Shown one piece after another: positions 1-7,938 of a stretch of DNA of 64,000 nt. The notes under the pieces are model-generated. The model saw only the letters and a list, made by a program, of their open reading frames with translations, was not told where the DNA came from and ran no database searches. Location of the stretch: the NCBI GenBank assembly GCA_015472025.1, contig BNHL01000001.1, positions 3,460,001 through 3,524,000 on the forward strand, given 5' to 3'. Position 1 is the stretch's first letter. Every line of letters starts with the position of its first letter. The position numbers were made by a program, and so were the translations under genes. Source of the DNA: Cytophagales bacterium WSM2-2 (lineage in GTDB: Bacteria > Bacteroidota > Bacteroidia > Cytophagales > Cyclobacteriaceae).

Positions 1-134
1 GAGTCGCCTTACTTATTGCAGCACTGTCTGCGCAGGGAGAAAGTGAAATATCTAACATCGACCAGATCGACAGAGGCTATGAGAATATCGAAGGCCGACT
101 GAAGAAATTGGGCGCGATGATTGAGCGTGTCTAG
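1..134 (+). CDS. murA: UDP-N-acetylglucosamine 1-carboxyvinyltransferase, C-terminal end (partial)
   Basis: The reading frame is open from base 3 to a TAG at 132-134 and is cut by the window edge. The 43 visible residues include [14 protein letters not shown] and [17 protein letters not shown], which match the usual C-terminus of MurA, where the segment IDRGYENIE...L..LGA is highly conserved. MurA transfers enolpyruvate from PEP to UDP-GlcNAc, the first committed step of peptidoglycan synthesis in the cytoplasm. The catalytic region lies outside the window, so the call rests only on this tail. Confidence 0.78.
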   Translation, partial: VALLIAALSAQGESEISNIDQIDRGYENIEGRLKKLGAMIERV

Positions 135-282
135 GACTTTTCCAGCTCAGTTTCAGCGCAGTATTCCTTTTAATTTTGAATGAATTGACAGCCCGAATTA
201 AATAGGGAAAATACCTTGTAATTGGGGGGTAAAAAAGTTACATTCATTTCAGATTTCTCAACCCTTCCAATCACCTGTCGCC

Positions 283-714
283 ATGATTAAAATTACAGCA
301 AAGCCCATCGATGTGCAGAAAGTCATCGATACGGCCTCCAGCTTAGGTGCGGGGGCCGTTAATGTTTTTATAGGTACAGTGCGCGATACTGCTCACCACA
401 AAAACGTGCGCTGGTTAGAGTACGAAGCTTACGAGTCTATGGCCGTAGCCGAAGTCAGAATGATTATGGATGAAGCTACCCATCGATGGAAGCTCCAGGG
501 ATGGGCCGTAAGCCACCGGGTAGGCACATTAAAGCCAGGTGAAGTTGCCCTCGTAGTTGCAGTTTCAACTGAACATCGAAAGGAATCATTTGAGGCCTGC
601 GAATTTATCATTGATGCCATCAAAGCAAAGGTGCCTATCTGGCGAAAAGAAGTGTTTGAAGGAGGCGATGCCTGGGTTTCAGCCAGTCCTCCGCTGATGA
701 TGCATTCCAATTGA
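283..714 (+). CDS. moaE: Molybdopterin synthase catalytic (large) subunit MoaE
   Basis: The 143-residue product has the normal MoaE length and layout. HRVGTLKPGE (about 78-87), the SFEACEFIIDAIKAK segment (102-116) and PIWRKE (118-123) are the family signatures; Lys116 and Lys122 fall where the active-site lysines of MoaE lie. MoaE pairs with thiocarboxylated MoaD to convert precursor Z (cPMP) to molybdopterin in the cytoplasm. No other moa gene is adjacent: upstream is the end of murA, downstream a hairpin terminator and a gene on the other strand, so it appears to be transcribed alone. The ATG at 283 is the only start giving the full N-terminal strand. Confidence 0.93.
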   Translation: MIKITAKPIDVQKVIDTASSLGAGAVNVFIGTVRDTAHHKNVRWLEYEAYESMAVAEVRMIMDEATHRWKLQGWAVSHRVGTLKPGEVALVVAVSTEHRKESFEACEFIIDAIKAKVPIWRKEVFEGGDAWVSASPPLMMHSN

Positions 715-737
715 CACAACACAAACAAACTATAAAG

Positions 738-765
738 AAAAAGCCCTGAATACCAGGGCTTTTTT
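738..765. terminator. Intrinsic terminator, bidirectional
   Basis: AAAGCCCTG and CAGGGCTTT form a perfect stem around an AATAC loop, with a T run on the right and an A run on the left. It lies 23 bases after the moaE stop and between convergent genes, so it can serve both moaE and the small minus-strand gene at 789-947. Confidence 0.85.
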
Positions 766-788
766 CGTGTAAACTATTTCGAGAAAAA

Positions 789-947
789 TTAGAACTGACT
801 GACAAACGCCACCAAAAGGGTAAGCGCAGCAGCAGCAACTAATAAGCCCATGGCCGTAATCATCACGATGTCGCGGTGAATCGGGTTGATGTGGATGTGA
901 AAATGCACATCAGGGATAAAGTGGAGGTGTTTTGCAAGTGTTTTCAT
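789..947 (-). CDS. Small single-pass membrane protein (52 aa), hypothetical
   Basis: An ATG at 947 opens a 52-codon frame ending in TAA at 789-791. The N-terminal half is rich in His (HLHFIPDVHFHIHINPIH), and the C-terminal half is a clear transmembrane segment (MITAMGLLVAAAALTLLVAFV). It is followed directly by the bidirectional hairpin terminator at 738-765, which supports it being a real transcript. I do not recognise the family. The short hydrophilic His-rich head followed by one helix suggests a small inner-membrane protein; a metal-binding role is only a guess. Confidence 0.55.
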   Translation of the reverse strand: MKTLAKHLHFIPDVHFHIHINPIHRDIVMITAMGLLVAAAALTLLVAFVSQF

Positions 948-1131
948 AGCGCCAACTATTTTTTTACTAAAGTAGATTAACTATACACGAAAAGCTCAGC
1001 TATTATCAATTTAAAACGAAGATTGTAATATTTGGTTCAATTCGTAACTCGATTCTGTATACCGAAGTTTGAATTGAATTAAAGTATTACTCGAAGTAAA
1101 TGCACACTTGTTGTTGTGGGACGTAGCGCAA

Positions 1132-1626
1132 TCAATAGCGCAGCCACGTGACGCTCCCTGTTTTATTTTTTTGAATCACGGTTATGACAAGTATGTTTCC
1201 GTAATCAGAATCAGCAAAATCTTTGAATTTGTCTGTTCCGGTAAGGTAATTCGCTATTCGGGGTATTGTATTTGAGTGGCCGCTGATGAGAACCGTTTTG
1301 CCCAGGTTGTTGTTCCAGATTTTTTCAATCGCTTCATTTTTGGCAGGCTCATAATCCTGAACAGTGAGCGATTTCGATTGCGCCAGTGATGCCACTGTCT
1401 TCCGTGTGCGGTTGAAAGGTGTTGAATAGACTCCTGAAATAGTTGTGTTTTGAAAAAGTTTAGTGAGATTCTCGGCCCTGATCATACCTTCGGGTGTTAG
1501 ATCCGGGTCTTTGGAGCCATCGCTTACTTTTTCTGCATGCCGCACTAAAATGAATGTGGTCAATTGGTCCTGGCCTTGCAAATTGATGCCGGTAAGGATG
1601 AGAAAGAGAATTAAATAGGATCTCAT
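1132..1626 (-). CDS. Secreted histidine phosphatase family protein (phosphoglycerate mutase-like)
   Basis: The 164-residue protein begins with a signal peptide (hydrophobic residues 4-14, cleavage near LQGQD). The histidine phosphatase core follows: LVRHAEK (28-33, with catalytic His30 and Arg29), RTR (73-75) and the second histidine in ISGHSNT (His117). These form the phosphate pocket and phosphohistidine of the branch-1 family. At about 145 mature residues it is a short member, as is common for extracytoplasmic SixA-like or Ais-like proteins. The start lies 9 bases downstream of the stop of the NTF2-like gene at 1636-2133, so the two are probably one operon. The substrate is not predictable. 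Confidence 0.85.
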   Translation of the reverse strand: MRSYLILFLILTGINLQGQDQLTTFILVRHAEKVSDGSKDPDLTPEGMIRAENLTKLFQNTTISGVYSTPFNRTRKTVASLAQSKSLTVQDYEPAKNEAIEKIWNNNLGKTVLISGHSNTIPRIANYLTGTDKFKDFADSDYGNILVITVIQKNKTGSVTWLRY

Positions 1627-1635
1627 TGCAGTAAG

Positions 1636-2133
1636 TTATTTGAATTGGTCGCTGATTTTTGCGGGGATTTTGCATCCGGTACTCTGACGGGTGTCGGCCA
1701 GGTGGAAAATTTTCCATGAACCGCTTTCCTCTTTTACAAGATGAAATGCATCAACACCACAATGACTGAATTTCTTCCCGACATAAAACGCATAGCTGGT
1801 CCACACCTGGGCGAAGTTTCCATCGATCTGAATTTTTTCGTCCCAGATCATTTCGTTCCAAACCTCCGGATGTGGTGTACCTACAGCAGTAAGGAAATCT
1901 TTCAGAGAGGATTCTCGCCTCAGGAATTGCTTCCCGTTTTTATCCGTACCAATGGTGGCCATTGTCACTTGCTTTGTAAATGCACTGTGCAGAAGAGCAC
2001 TATCGCCTTTTTGCATCCCTTCAAACAATTGCTTAACCGGCTTCATGATGGCCTCATTTTCAGGAGAGGATTGGGCAAAAGACCGCAGCATCAATAGGAT
2101 CGCGGCACCTGTCAGGTAGAGTTTCCTTTTCAT
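1636..2133 (-). CDS. Secreted NTF2-like / SnoaL-like protein
   Basis: The 165-residue product has a signal peptide (MKRKLYLTGAAILLMLRSFAQ) and then a domain of about 135 residues with the pattern of small NTF2-like proteins: an N-terminal helix (ENEAIMKPVKQLFEGMQKGD), VTMATIG, and the strands WDEKIQIDGNFAQVWTSYAFYVG and CGVDAFHLVKEESGSWKIFHLADTR. This matches DUF4440/lumazine-binding-like proteins common in Bacteroidota, which usually have no assigned activity. It is the first gene of a two-gene operon with the histidine phosphatase. Confidence 0.75.
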   Translation of the reverse strand: MKRKLYLTGAAILLMLRSFAQSSPENEAIMKPVKQLFEGMQKGDSALLHSAFTKQVTMATIGTDKNGKQFLRRESSLKDFLTAVGTPHPEVWNEMIWDEKIQIDGNFAQVWTSYAFYVGKKFSHCGVDAFHLVKEESGSWKIFHLADTRQSTGCKIPAKISDQFK

Positions 2134-2239
2134 TTTTTTTTTAAGAATTTAAGATGAATTTCAATTTAAACTAATTTGGTAAGCATTTCAATCGCTTGCA
2201 GAGTCGGTGGATTGAATTCCGTTTTCAGCAATAAAACCT

Positions 2240-2247
2240 TAATTTTG
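2240..2247 (+). promoter_or_regulatory. Bacteroidota -7 promoter element TAATTTTG
   Basis: TAATTTTG fits the TAnnTTTG consensus of the primary sigma factor in this phylum and lies 16 bases before the ATG of the TPR gene at 2264. No clear -33 TTG is evident at ideal spacing, so the support is moderate. Confidence 0.5.
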
Positions 2248-2263
2248 AAGCTTACCTCAACCC

Positions 2264-3409
2264 ATGAAAAAGATATTTCTGTTTGTTCTGGCTTTATTCC
2301 TTTCATGGCAGACTTTTTCCAGTCCAGTAGACAGCCTGGAGAATTTGCTTAAAACTGCCGTAGGCGAAAATAAAGTTAAGACATACAACGAATTATTCCG
2401 GTCATATATCAATCTCGATCCGGTGAAGGCCATCGGCTTTGCACGCGAAGCGCTTTCGCTCGCCTCTGAAATTAACGACATGAAAGGCATGGCGGCCTCT
2501 TACAATAACCTCGGAGTTGCATACCGGAACCAGGGAGCTTTGGACAAGGCACTGGAGAACTATCTCGTGTCATTGAAGATTTATGACAATCTGAAAAATG
2601 TGGAGGGTATAGCTACAACCAAGAATAATATTGGTACGATATACTCTATCAAGAAAGACTATGGCCAGGCCATGAACTATTATGAAGAGTCGTATCAGCA
2701 GTTTAACCAGTTGAATGATAAGCAAAAAGTGATCGGGTCGCTGAATAACCTCGGCAATTTGCACAGTGATCTACAGCTGTACGAACAAGCTTTAAAATTT
2801 TACTCACAGGCGCTGCAATTGAGTGAGCAAACAGGTAAGATCTATTCCGATCCGATGAATAACATCGGAAACCTGTATTTCAAGCAAGGCAATTTCCAGC
2901 GTGCCATTGAGTACTACAACAGAGCTGTTAAACTCGCGAGAAAAGAAGGCAACAAAATTACGGTTGTGAACATCCTTACCAACCTTGGAGAAGTTTATTC
3001 AAAATCAAATCAGGGAGGCAAAGCTCAAGTCTATCTCGATAGCGCGATGATGATGTGCAGGGAACTGGAAGCCTATGCTTTTGAACCTCAGATACTGAAA
3101 AACATGGCTGGCAATTTTGCCAAGCAGGGGAAGATGCGTGAGGCATATGAAGCCATGATCAACTACGATAAGGCAAAAGACAAAATTTACGGAGATGAAA
3201 GCAGCAGGAAAATTGCGCAAATGGAAATGGCGATTGACCTGCAGGCAAAGGAGAAAGAAGTAGACGCGCTGAAGCAGGAAGGCACAATAAAGTCACTGGA
3301 ACTTCGCAATACGCGCATGGTGATTACTGTGGCTGTTCTGGTGGTCATTGCAGCGATTTCTGTCTTTAACTTATTTATGGTGAGAAAGAAAAGCGGCTCG
3401 GTGTCGTAG
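2264..3409 (+). CDS. TPR-repeat protein with C-terminal membrane anchor
   Basis: The 381-residue product has a signal peptide (residues 1-19), about six tetratricopeptide repeats (roughly 40-300; for example AASYNNLGVAYRNQGALDKALENY and later NNLGNLHSDLQLYEQALKFY), a charged probable coiled coil (about 315-350) and a transmembrane helix (MVITVAVLVVIAAISVFNLFMV), then stops after nine residues. This is the periplasmic sensor half typical of Bacteroidota TPR-histidine kinases or TPR-LuxR regulators, but the cytoplasmic output domain is absent. The stop is clean and no kinase frame follows, so it is either a natural short form or a truncated sensor. A full-length relative lies at 15528-17642. 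Confidence 0.85.
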   Translation: MKKIFLFVLALFLSWQTFSSPVDSLENLLKTAVGENKVKTYNELFRSYINLDPVKAIGFAREALSLASEINDMKGMAASYNNLGVAYRNQGALDKALENYLVSLKIYDNLKNVEGIATTKNNIGTIYSIKKDYGQAMNYYEESYQQFNQLNDKQKVIGSLNNLGNLHSDLQLYEQALKFYSQALQLSEQTGKIYSDPMNNIGNLYFKQGNFQRAIEYYNRAVKLARKEGNKITVVNILTNLGEVYSKSNQGGKAQVYLDSAMMMCRELEAYAFEPQILKNMAGNFAKQGKMREAYEAMINYDKAKDKIYGDESSRKIAQMEMAIDLQAKEKEVDALKQEGTIKSLELRNTRMVITVAVLVVIAAISVFNLFMVRKKSGSVS

Positions 3410-3439
3410 CTGAACTAAACCGCTTCTTTTAAGAAGAAG

Positions 3440-4624
3440 TCAGGACATCTTTCCTTCGAAGTAGATTTTCTGGTATTCCCTGAAATATTTTTTCGTCTCT
3501 GAAGAATAATCCAGTGCAGCCTGGATCAGGTCAGCTTGCCAGAACGATTGGATCGAGAATTTCATTAATTCTTCAACACTGTCCGAACCTTTTCGTGAGG
3601 CACTTCGAATTTGAGCTGAGGCCACGGCCTGTGCCATTGTTGTCACCACTGTTTCGATATTTTTTAATTTCTTGCTGGCCAGCTTGCAGTCGATCTTCTG
3701 AGCGCTTGGTTGAAGCTGCTTCAGGATGAAATTTTCACTATCGATGGGAAGTGTTCCCATGTAACGTGGAGGCGCGTATTGTATCAGGCTCTGCGCAGTA
3801 ACAATCCGTTCTGCTTCCGTATGCCACGATGGTTGTTGAAATTTTAAGTATGGAGCCAGCGATGAGGGATAAGATTTCTTGAGGTCAAGTAAACGCCACT
3901 TTTCTTCTTTCATGTCTTCAGCCAGAATCACATAACGCTTTATGCCAAGGCTGCCAATACCTGCAATACGAAAGGCAACATCACGAACCTTCAGGTATTC
4001 ATAATTGGTTTTTAGAAAATCGTTGACACTATTTTTTACTTCTTTGTAAACCTCCTTTTCAATTGAAAAAGTCTTGCCCTTGATAATTTTTAGCTTCCCC
4101 TTTTTTCTTTCCATCCGCGTCTTCACCATTTCTTTTTCTTTTTTCCCCTCAGCCATTTCAAAAAAATCCCTGATTAAAGGAGGGCTGGTTTCCTTTTCGA
4201 TGGCATATGCCTTACCTTCTGCCAATTGTCGGGTGTAGACTTTCAGGACCAGAAGCATTAGCCCTTCAGCTTCCTTCGTGGAATATTTCCATGTATCGGC
4301 AGCAAGGCTAATGCTGCACAAAAACCGGCAAAGGTCCCAGGAGGCTGGTGCAAGCATAGCTTCGTCAAAATCATTGATATCGAAATACACCAAACCGTTG
4401 TAGGCGCGATAAGATCCAAAATTCTCCAGATGCAAGTCACCACAACTCCAGACCAAAGGGCCACGCGCGAGTGCAGAGTTGAGGTGAAGGTCTTCATAAA
4501 ATAAATGACACGTGGCACGGTAGAAAGTGAAATTGTCATGGGCCATCAATTTGTATTTTAACGCCCTTGTCACCTCACTACGGTTGTGGTGGAATTCTTT
4601 GATGCGGTCTTCGAGGGATTTCAT
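3440..4624 (-). CDS. DUF2252 family protein
   Basis: The 394-residue protein shows the DUF2252 hallmarks: FYRATCHLFYEDL (34-46), CGDLHLENFG (61-70) and YFDINDFDEA (80-89). The CGDLHLENFG loop followed by an acidic DxNDFD segment resembles the catalytic and metal loops of aminoglycoside-phosphotransferase-like kinases, and this kinase-like fold is the usual interpretation of the family; a biochemical role is not established. The middle (about 150-195) is very rich in Lys and Glu. It is transcribed alone, divergently from the metallophosphoesterase gene 52 bases away. Confidence 0.88.
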   Translation of the reverse strand: MKSLEDRIKEFHHNRSEVTRALKYKLMAHDNFTFYRATCHLFYEDLHLNSALARGPLVWSCGDLHLENFGSYRAYNGLVYFDINDFDEAMLAPASWDLCRFLCSISLAADTWKYSTKEAEGLMLLVLKVYTRQLAEGKAYAIEKETSPPLIRDFFEMAEGKKEKEMVKTRMERKKGKLKIIKGKTFSIEKEVYKEVKNSVNDFLKTNYEYLKVRDVAFRIAGIGSLGIKRYVILAEDMKEEKWRLLDLKKSYPSSLAPYLKFQQPSWHTEAERIVTAQSLIQYAPPRYMGTLPIDSENFILKQLQPSAQKIDCKLASKKLKNIETVVTTMAQAVASAQIRSASRKGSDSVEELMKFSIQSFWQADLIQAALDYSSETKKYFREYQKIYFEGKMS

Positions 4625-4676
4625 ACATTGTTTGGCGAATAGAAAACTACAACTTTCATCTCAATATTGAAAGAAT

Positions 4677-5690
4677 ATGAAAACGATCCTTCCCGTTGTT
4701 TCGACTCTCGCCCTTTGCCTGGCGTGCGCCACTCCTTCTTCCAATTTTGAACATGATATGAATCTTACGGCTCGCCCGTGGACATCTGAACCTAAGCGGA
4801 AAGCGTCCGATCAATTTGCTTTTGCCGTGATCGGTGATTTGAATGGCGGTGAAAGGGCAGGGGTGTTTGAAGTGGCTGTAGAACAGATGCGCATGCTGCG
4901 ACCTGACCTGATTCTAAGCATTGGAGATCTCATTGACGGTGGTACAGAGGATACTGTTCAACTGAAAAGGGAATTTGATTTCTTAGATCAGCGCGTGGTT
5001 AAAGCGGGAGCGCCTTTCTTCCATGTAGGAGGAAATCATGACCTGACTAATCTCACCATGCGCAAATTCTGGGAAAAGCGTTATGGCAAGAGGTACTACC
5101 ACTTCGTCTACAATAATGTTTTATTCCTAGCAATCGACTCAGAGGACTATAAGGACGACCGAATGCAGGAGATTTATACCGCTCGCAAACGCGCCATTGA
5201 ATTGCTCGACAGCGGAAAAACGGAGGAGGCCCACCAAACGGCTTACTTTAAAATGAAAGAACGTGAGACTGGTGAAGTGAGCGCAGAGCAATCTGCCTAT
5301 TTTGAAAAGGTGATTTCTGATCATCCGAATGTTCAGTGGACTTTCCTGTTCATGCATAAGCCTGTTTGGAAGCGAGAAGGTGATGGAAATTTGTCAAGAA
5401 TCGAAACGGCATTGGGATCGAGAAATTTTACCGTGATCAACGGCCACTATCACGATTATTCATTCACTCAAAAAAACAATAGAGACTACATTATGCTGGG
5501 TACAACAGGTGGAGAGCAATCAGAGAAAAGTCAAAATTCATTTGATCATATCATGCTGATCTCAATGAATACCGAGGGGCCGTCAATCGCTAACCTGAAA
5601 CTGGAAGGAATTTTGGATAAGACAGCAAAAATTCCACTAGATGGTGACAAGTATTGTTACCAGGCCTCCAAGTGTAAACCGAACAAATAA
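4677..5690 (+). CDS. Lipoprotein calcineurin-like metallophosphoesterase
   Basis: The 337-residue product starts with a lipoprotein signal (lipobox ending CLAC, Cys17), so it should be membrane-anchored outside the cytoplasm. The metallophosphoesterase motifs appear in order: IGDLNGG (52-58, with the first metal Asp replaced by the sequence VIGDLN), SIGDLIDGG (about 80-88), GGNHD (about 117-121), MHKPVW (about 224) and NGHYHDYS (about 257). An insertion of about 60 residues rich in charged residues sits between GNHD and MHKP. Substrate unknown. The following SDR gene begins 22 bases after the stop, so the two may be co-transcribed. Confidence 0.88.
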   Translation: MKTILPVVSTLALCLACATPSSNFEHDMNLTARPWTSEPKRKASDQFAFAVIGDLNGGERAGVFEVAVEQMRMLRPDLILSIGDLIDGGTEDTVQLKREFDFLDQRVVKAGAPFFHVGGNHDLTNLTMRKFWEKRYGKRYYHFVYNNVLFLAIDSEDYKDDRMQEIYTARKRAIELLDSGKTEEAHQTAYFKMKERETGEVSAEQSAYFEKVISDHPNVQWTFLFMHKPVWKREGDGNLSRIETALGSRNFTVINGHYHDYSFTQKNNRDYIMLGTTGGEQSEKSQNSFDHIMLISMNTEGPSIANLKLEGILDKTAKIPLDGDKYCYQASKCKPNK

Positions 5691-5712
5691 AACTAACTAG
5701 TCAAAATAGCTC

Positions 5713-6456
5713 ATGTGGACATTACAAAACAAAAAAGCATTAGTCACCGGTGGAACAAAAGGTATTGGCCTCGCTATCACCAGAGAATTTTTGGAATTGG
5801 GAGCGGAGGTAATGGTGATTGCGAGAAATACCTCAAAGCTAAGTGAGCATTTCAAAATAGATAAGCTGATCGCTCTTGAAGGAGATTTTGCAGAAGCGGC
5901 CTTCAGACAAAAAATTATTCAGGAGCTCACCAACCGGTGGGGACGGCTGGATATCCTCGTGAACAATGTCGGTACCAATATTCGCAAAAGTTTTGTTGAC
6001 TATTCGGAGGAGGAGTACAGGAAGCTGTTTGAAATAAACATGTTCAGCATGTTAGACCTTACACAACGATCTTTTCCGCTGTTGAAAAAATCAGGCCATG
6101 CAAGTGTGGTTAATGTTGCCTCTATTGCCGGGGCATTGGATGTGCAAAGTGGCCCTCCTTACGGGATGACAAAAGCAGCGATCATGCAGCTTTCGAGACA
6201 TCTTGCAGCCGAATGGGCTCAGTATGGTATCCGTGTCAACACAGTGTCACCCTGGTATATCGAAACTCCATTGACTGAACCCGTTTTATCTCAACCTGAT
6301 CGCCTCGAAAAAATTCTGGCCCGCACTCCAATGGCGCGTGTAGGGCAGCCTGAAGAAGTAGCCAGCCTGGTCACTTTTTTTGCTATGGATAAGTCCAGTT
6401 ACATTACCGGCCAAAATGTGATGGTAGATGGAGGGATGAGCGTAAAGGGTTTGTAG
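5713..6456 (+). CDS. Short-chain dehydrogenase/reductase, tropinone-reductase-like
   Basis: The 247-residue protein has a classical SDR layout: nucleotide-binding TGGTKGIG (12-19), NNVGTN (about 88-93), the catalytic serine in VVNVASIAG (about 136-144) and YGMTKAA (Tyr and Lys four apart, about 155-159), then a PG-like substrate loop ([14 protein letters not shown]). The C-terminal [14 protein letters not shown] is the usual family ending. The GTKGIG start and the NNVGTNIR segment resemble plant and bacterial tropinone-reductase-like SDRs. NAD(P)-dependent oxidoreductase; substrate unknown. Confidence 0.92.
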   Translation: MWTLQNKKALVTGGTKGIGLAITREFLELGAEVMVIARNTSKLSEHFKIDKLIALEGDFAEAAFRQKIIQELTNRWGRLDILVNNVGTNIRKSFVDYSEEEYRKLFEINMFSMLDLTQRSFPLLKKSGHASVVNVASIAGALDVQSGPPYGMTKAAIMQLSRHLAAEWAQYGIRVNTVSPWYIETPLTEPVLSQPDRLEKILARTPMARVGQPEEVASLVTFFAMDKSSYITGQNVMVDGGMSVKGL

Positions 6457-6554
6457 CCGTAATTGTAAAGTGCAGGAGTCTTTTGGTGAGCCGGAGCCGT
6501 CATTTCGTTAGAAGTGGTTTGAATGTTTTTTGAATTCTCCGTAGTTTAAAAAAT

Positions 6555-7055
6555 ATGAAACTAAAACATACTCTACTCGTACTTTTGGCATTCGCAGCCG
6601 TGTTGCTGATCAATGCTTCGAGCATGAAAAATGCTCCAAATGAAATCCCGTATCCTGAGGGGTACCGCGCATGGACCCACATCAAGTCCGGAATGGTCGG
6701 GCCAAAGAGTCCGATGTTTAATAAACTGGGAGGCTTCTATCACATTTATGCCAACGAGAAAGCGATGGAAGGTTATCGCACAGGCAAGTTTGCCAATGGC
6801 TCCGTGATTGCTTTCGATCGACTGGAGATGGTTGAAAACGACAATGGTCAGATTGCAGAAGGCAACCGCCGGTTGGTTGATGTGATGATTAAAGACACCT
6901 CCAAATACGATTCCACCGGAGGATGGGGATTCGAAGAATTCAAAGGCAATAGCGTTACCGAGCGTGCTGTGATGCACATGGTCAAGAAATCATGTTTTAA
7001 CTGTCATTCGCAGAAAGCACAGAACGATTTTGTATTCAGTCAATTCAGAAAGTAG
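6555..7055 (+). CDS. Cytochrome P460 family c-type heme protein
   Basis: The 166-residue product has a signal peptide (about 1-24) followed by EIPYPEGYRAWTHIKSGMV, the usual entry of cytochrome P460 domains, and a single C-type heme motif CFNCH (147-151) near the C-terminus. P460 proteins bind a crosslinked heme in the periplasm; well-known members oxidise hydroxylamine or nitric oxide, but Bacteroidota homologues have no tested role. The stop codon is directly abutted by the ATG of the DoxX gene at 7056, which implies coupled expression. Confidence 0.88.
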   Translation: MKLKHTLLVLLAFAAVLLINASSMKNAPNEIPYPEGYRAWTHIKSGMVGPKSPMFNKLGGFYHIYANEKAMEGYRTGKFANGSVIAFDRLEMVENDNGQIAEGNRRLVDVMIKDTSKYDSTGGWGFEEFKGNSVTERAVMHMVKKSCFNCHSQKAQNDFVFSQFRK

Positions 7056-7481
7056 ATGCGTAAACTTTACAACGATTTCAATCGGTACTTAGGCGGCTTC
7101 AGGGAGTTTGCTCCGTTGTTCATACGTCTGTCAGTTGGCTATCATTTGATGCAAGGAGTCTGGGGTGCCGTGACCAAGCCTGAGGTAATGAAGGAAGTGA
7201 TTGTTTTCTTCGAATCGCAAAACATTTTCGCTGCACCCATACTTGCACCATTGGTCGCTTATCTTGAATTTATTTGTGGGTTGCTCTTTATTCTGGGCGC
7301 ATTTACACGGCAAGCGGCTTTGATCATGGTCATCGTGTTCGTCAATGCAATATTCATTGTTCATCTGGGCGACACTTATAAATCTACATTTCCGGCCATA
7401 GTCATGCTGAGCGGTTCACTTTTTTTGCTGTTGGCCGGGCCTGGTAGGGTTTCAGTGGATCAGCTATTGAAACGAGAATGA
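7056..7481 (+). CDS. DoxX family integral membrane protein
   Basis: The 141-residue protein has four predicted helices (about 18-38, 60-80, 84-104, 112-130) and the DoxX features LFIRLSVGYHLMQG and APLVAYLEFICGLLFILGAFTR. DoxX proteins are small quinone- or redox-associated inner-membrane proteins of mostly unknown function. Zero intergenic bases separate it from the cytochrome P460 gene, so a joint membrane redox role is a reasonable inference. Confidence 0.88.
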   Translation: MRKLYNDFNRYLGGFREFAPLFIRLSVGYHLMQGVWGAVTKPEVMKEVIVFFESQNIFAAPILAPLVAYLEFICGLLFILGAFTRQAALIMVIVFVNAIFIVHLGDTYKSTFPAIVMLSGSLFLLLAGPGRVSVDQLLKRE

Positions 7482-7516
7482 GCTTTTCATAGGGAAAGTG
7501 AATCCAAAAAAAATAT

Positions 7517-7558
7517 TACCTAGAATTATGATATATCATAATTCTAGGTATACATTTG
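7517..7558 (+). promoter_or_regulatory. PadR operon operator and promoter (34-bp perfect palindrome plus TAnnTTTG)
   Basis: Bases 7517-7550 form a perfect palindrome (17-bp arms beginning TACCTAGAATTATGATA). The promoter -7 box TACATTTG follows at 7551-7558 and the ATG of the PadR gene is at 7563. Transcription would begin at or within a few bases of the start codon, so the message is probably leaderless. The palindrome covers the region where the -33 element must lie, which fits autorepression by PadR. Confidence 0.8.
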
Positions 7559-7562
7559 ATCC

Positions 7563-7907
7563 ATGTTTTCAAAAGAGCTACTAAAAGGAACGCTCTCCGC
7601 TATGATTTTGAAATTACTCGCGGAGGAGGGGAAAATGCACGGATATGAAATGGTTCAACGCATCCATAAGCAATCCGGAAGCAAAATTCTGATTAAAGAT
7701 GGATCACTTTATCCTGCTCTTCAAAAAATGACTGAGGATGGACTATTGTCATTTAAAGAAGAGACTGTTGGAGGCCGTGTCCGCAAGTATTATTTTTTAA
7801 CACCGAAAGGACGAAAGCAAGCAATAGCGAGCATCAGTGAGTTGGAAGATTTTATAGCCACCATTTCACAAGTGGTTTTCCCACAACCCAAAACGAAACT
7901 GATTTAA
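7563..7907 (+). CDS. PadR family transcriptional regulator
   Basis: The 114-residue product is a typical short PadR: MFSKELLKGTLSAMILKLLAEEGKMHGYEM (helices 1-2), the winged helix with DGSLYPALQKMTEDGLL (about 47-63) and a wing strand VRKYYFLTPKGR. The family binds palindromes near its own promoter; a 34-bp perfect palindrome lies directly upstream. It is the first gene of a three-gene set with a GldL-like membrane protein and an FtsX-type permease, a combination seen repeatedly in Bacteroidota, in which PadR probably controls the transporter. Confidence 0.93.
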   Translation: MFSKELLKGTLSAMILKLLAEEGKMHGYEMVQRIHKQSGSKILIKDGSLYPALQKMTEDGLLSFKEETVGGRVRKYYFLTPKGRKQAIASISELEDFIATISQVVFPQPKTKLI

Positions 7908-7938
7908 ATCTTTGGAATCAATGCTATAAATCAATTTT

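Noticed and set aside
2264..3409. Frameshifted full histidine kinase
   Set aside because: After the stop at 3409 a convergent gene starts within about 30 bases, so there is no room for a kinase domain.
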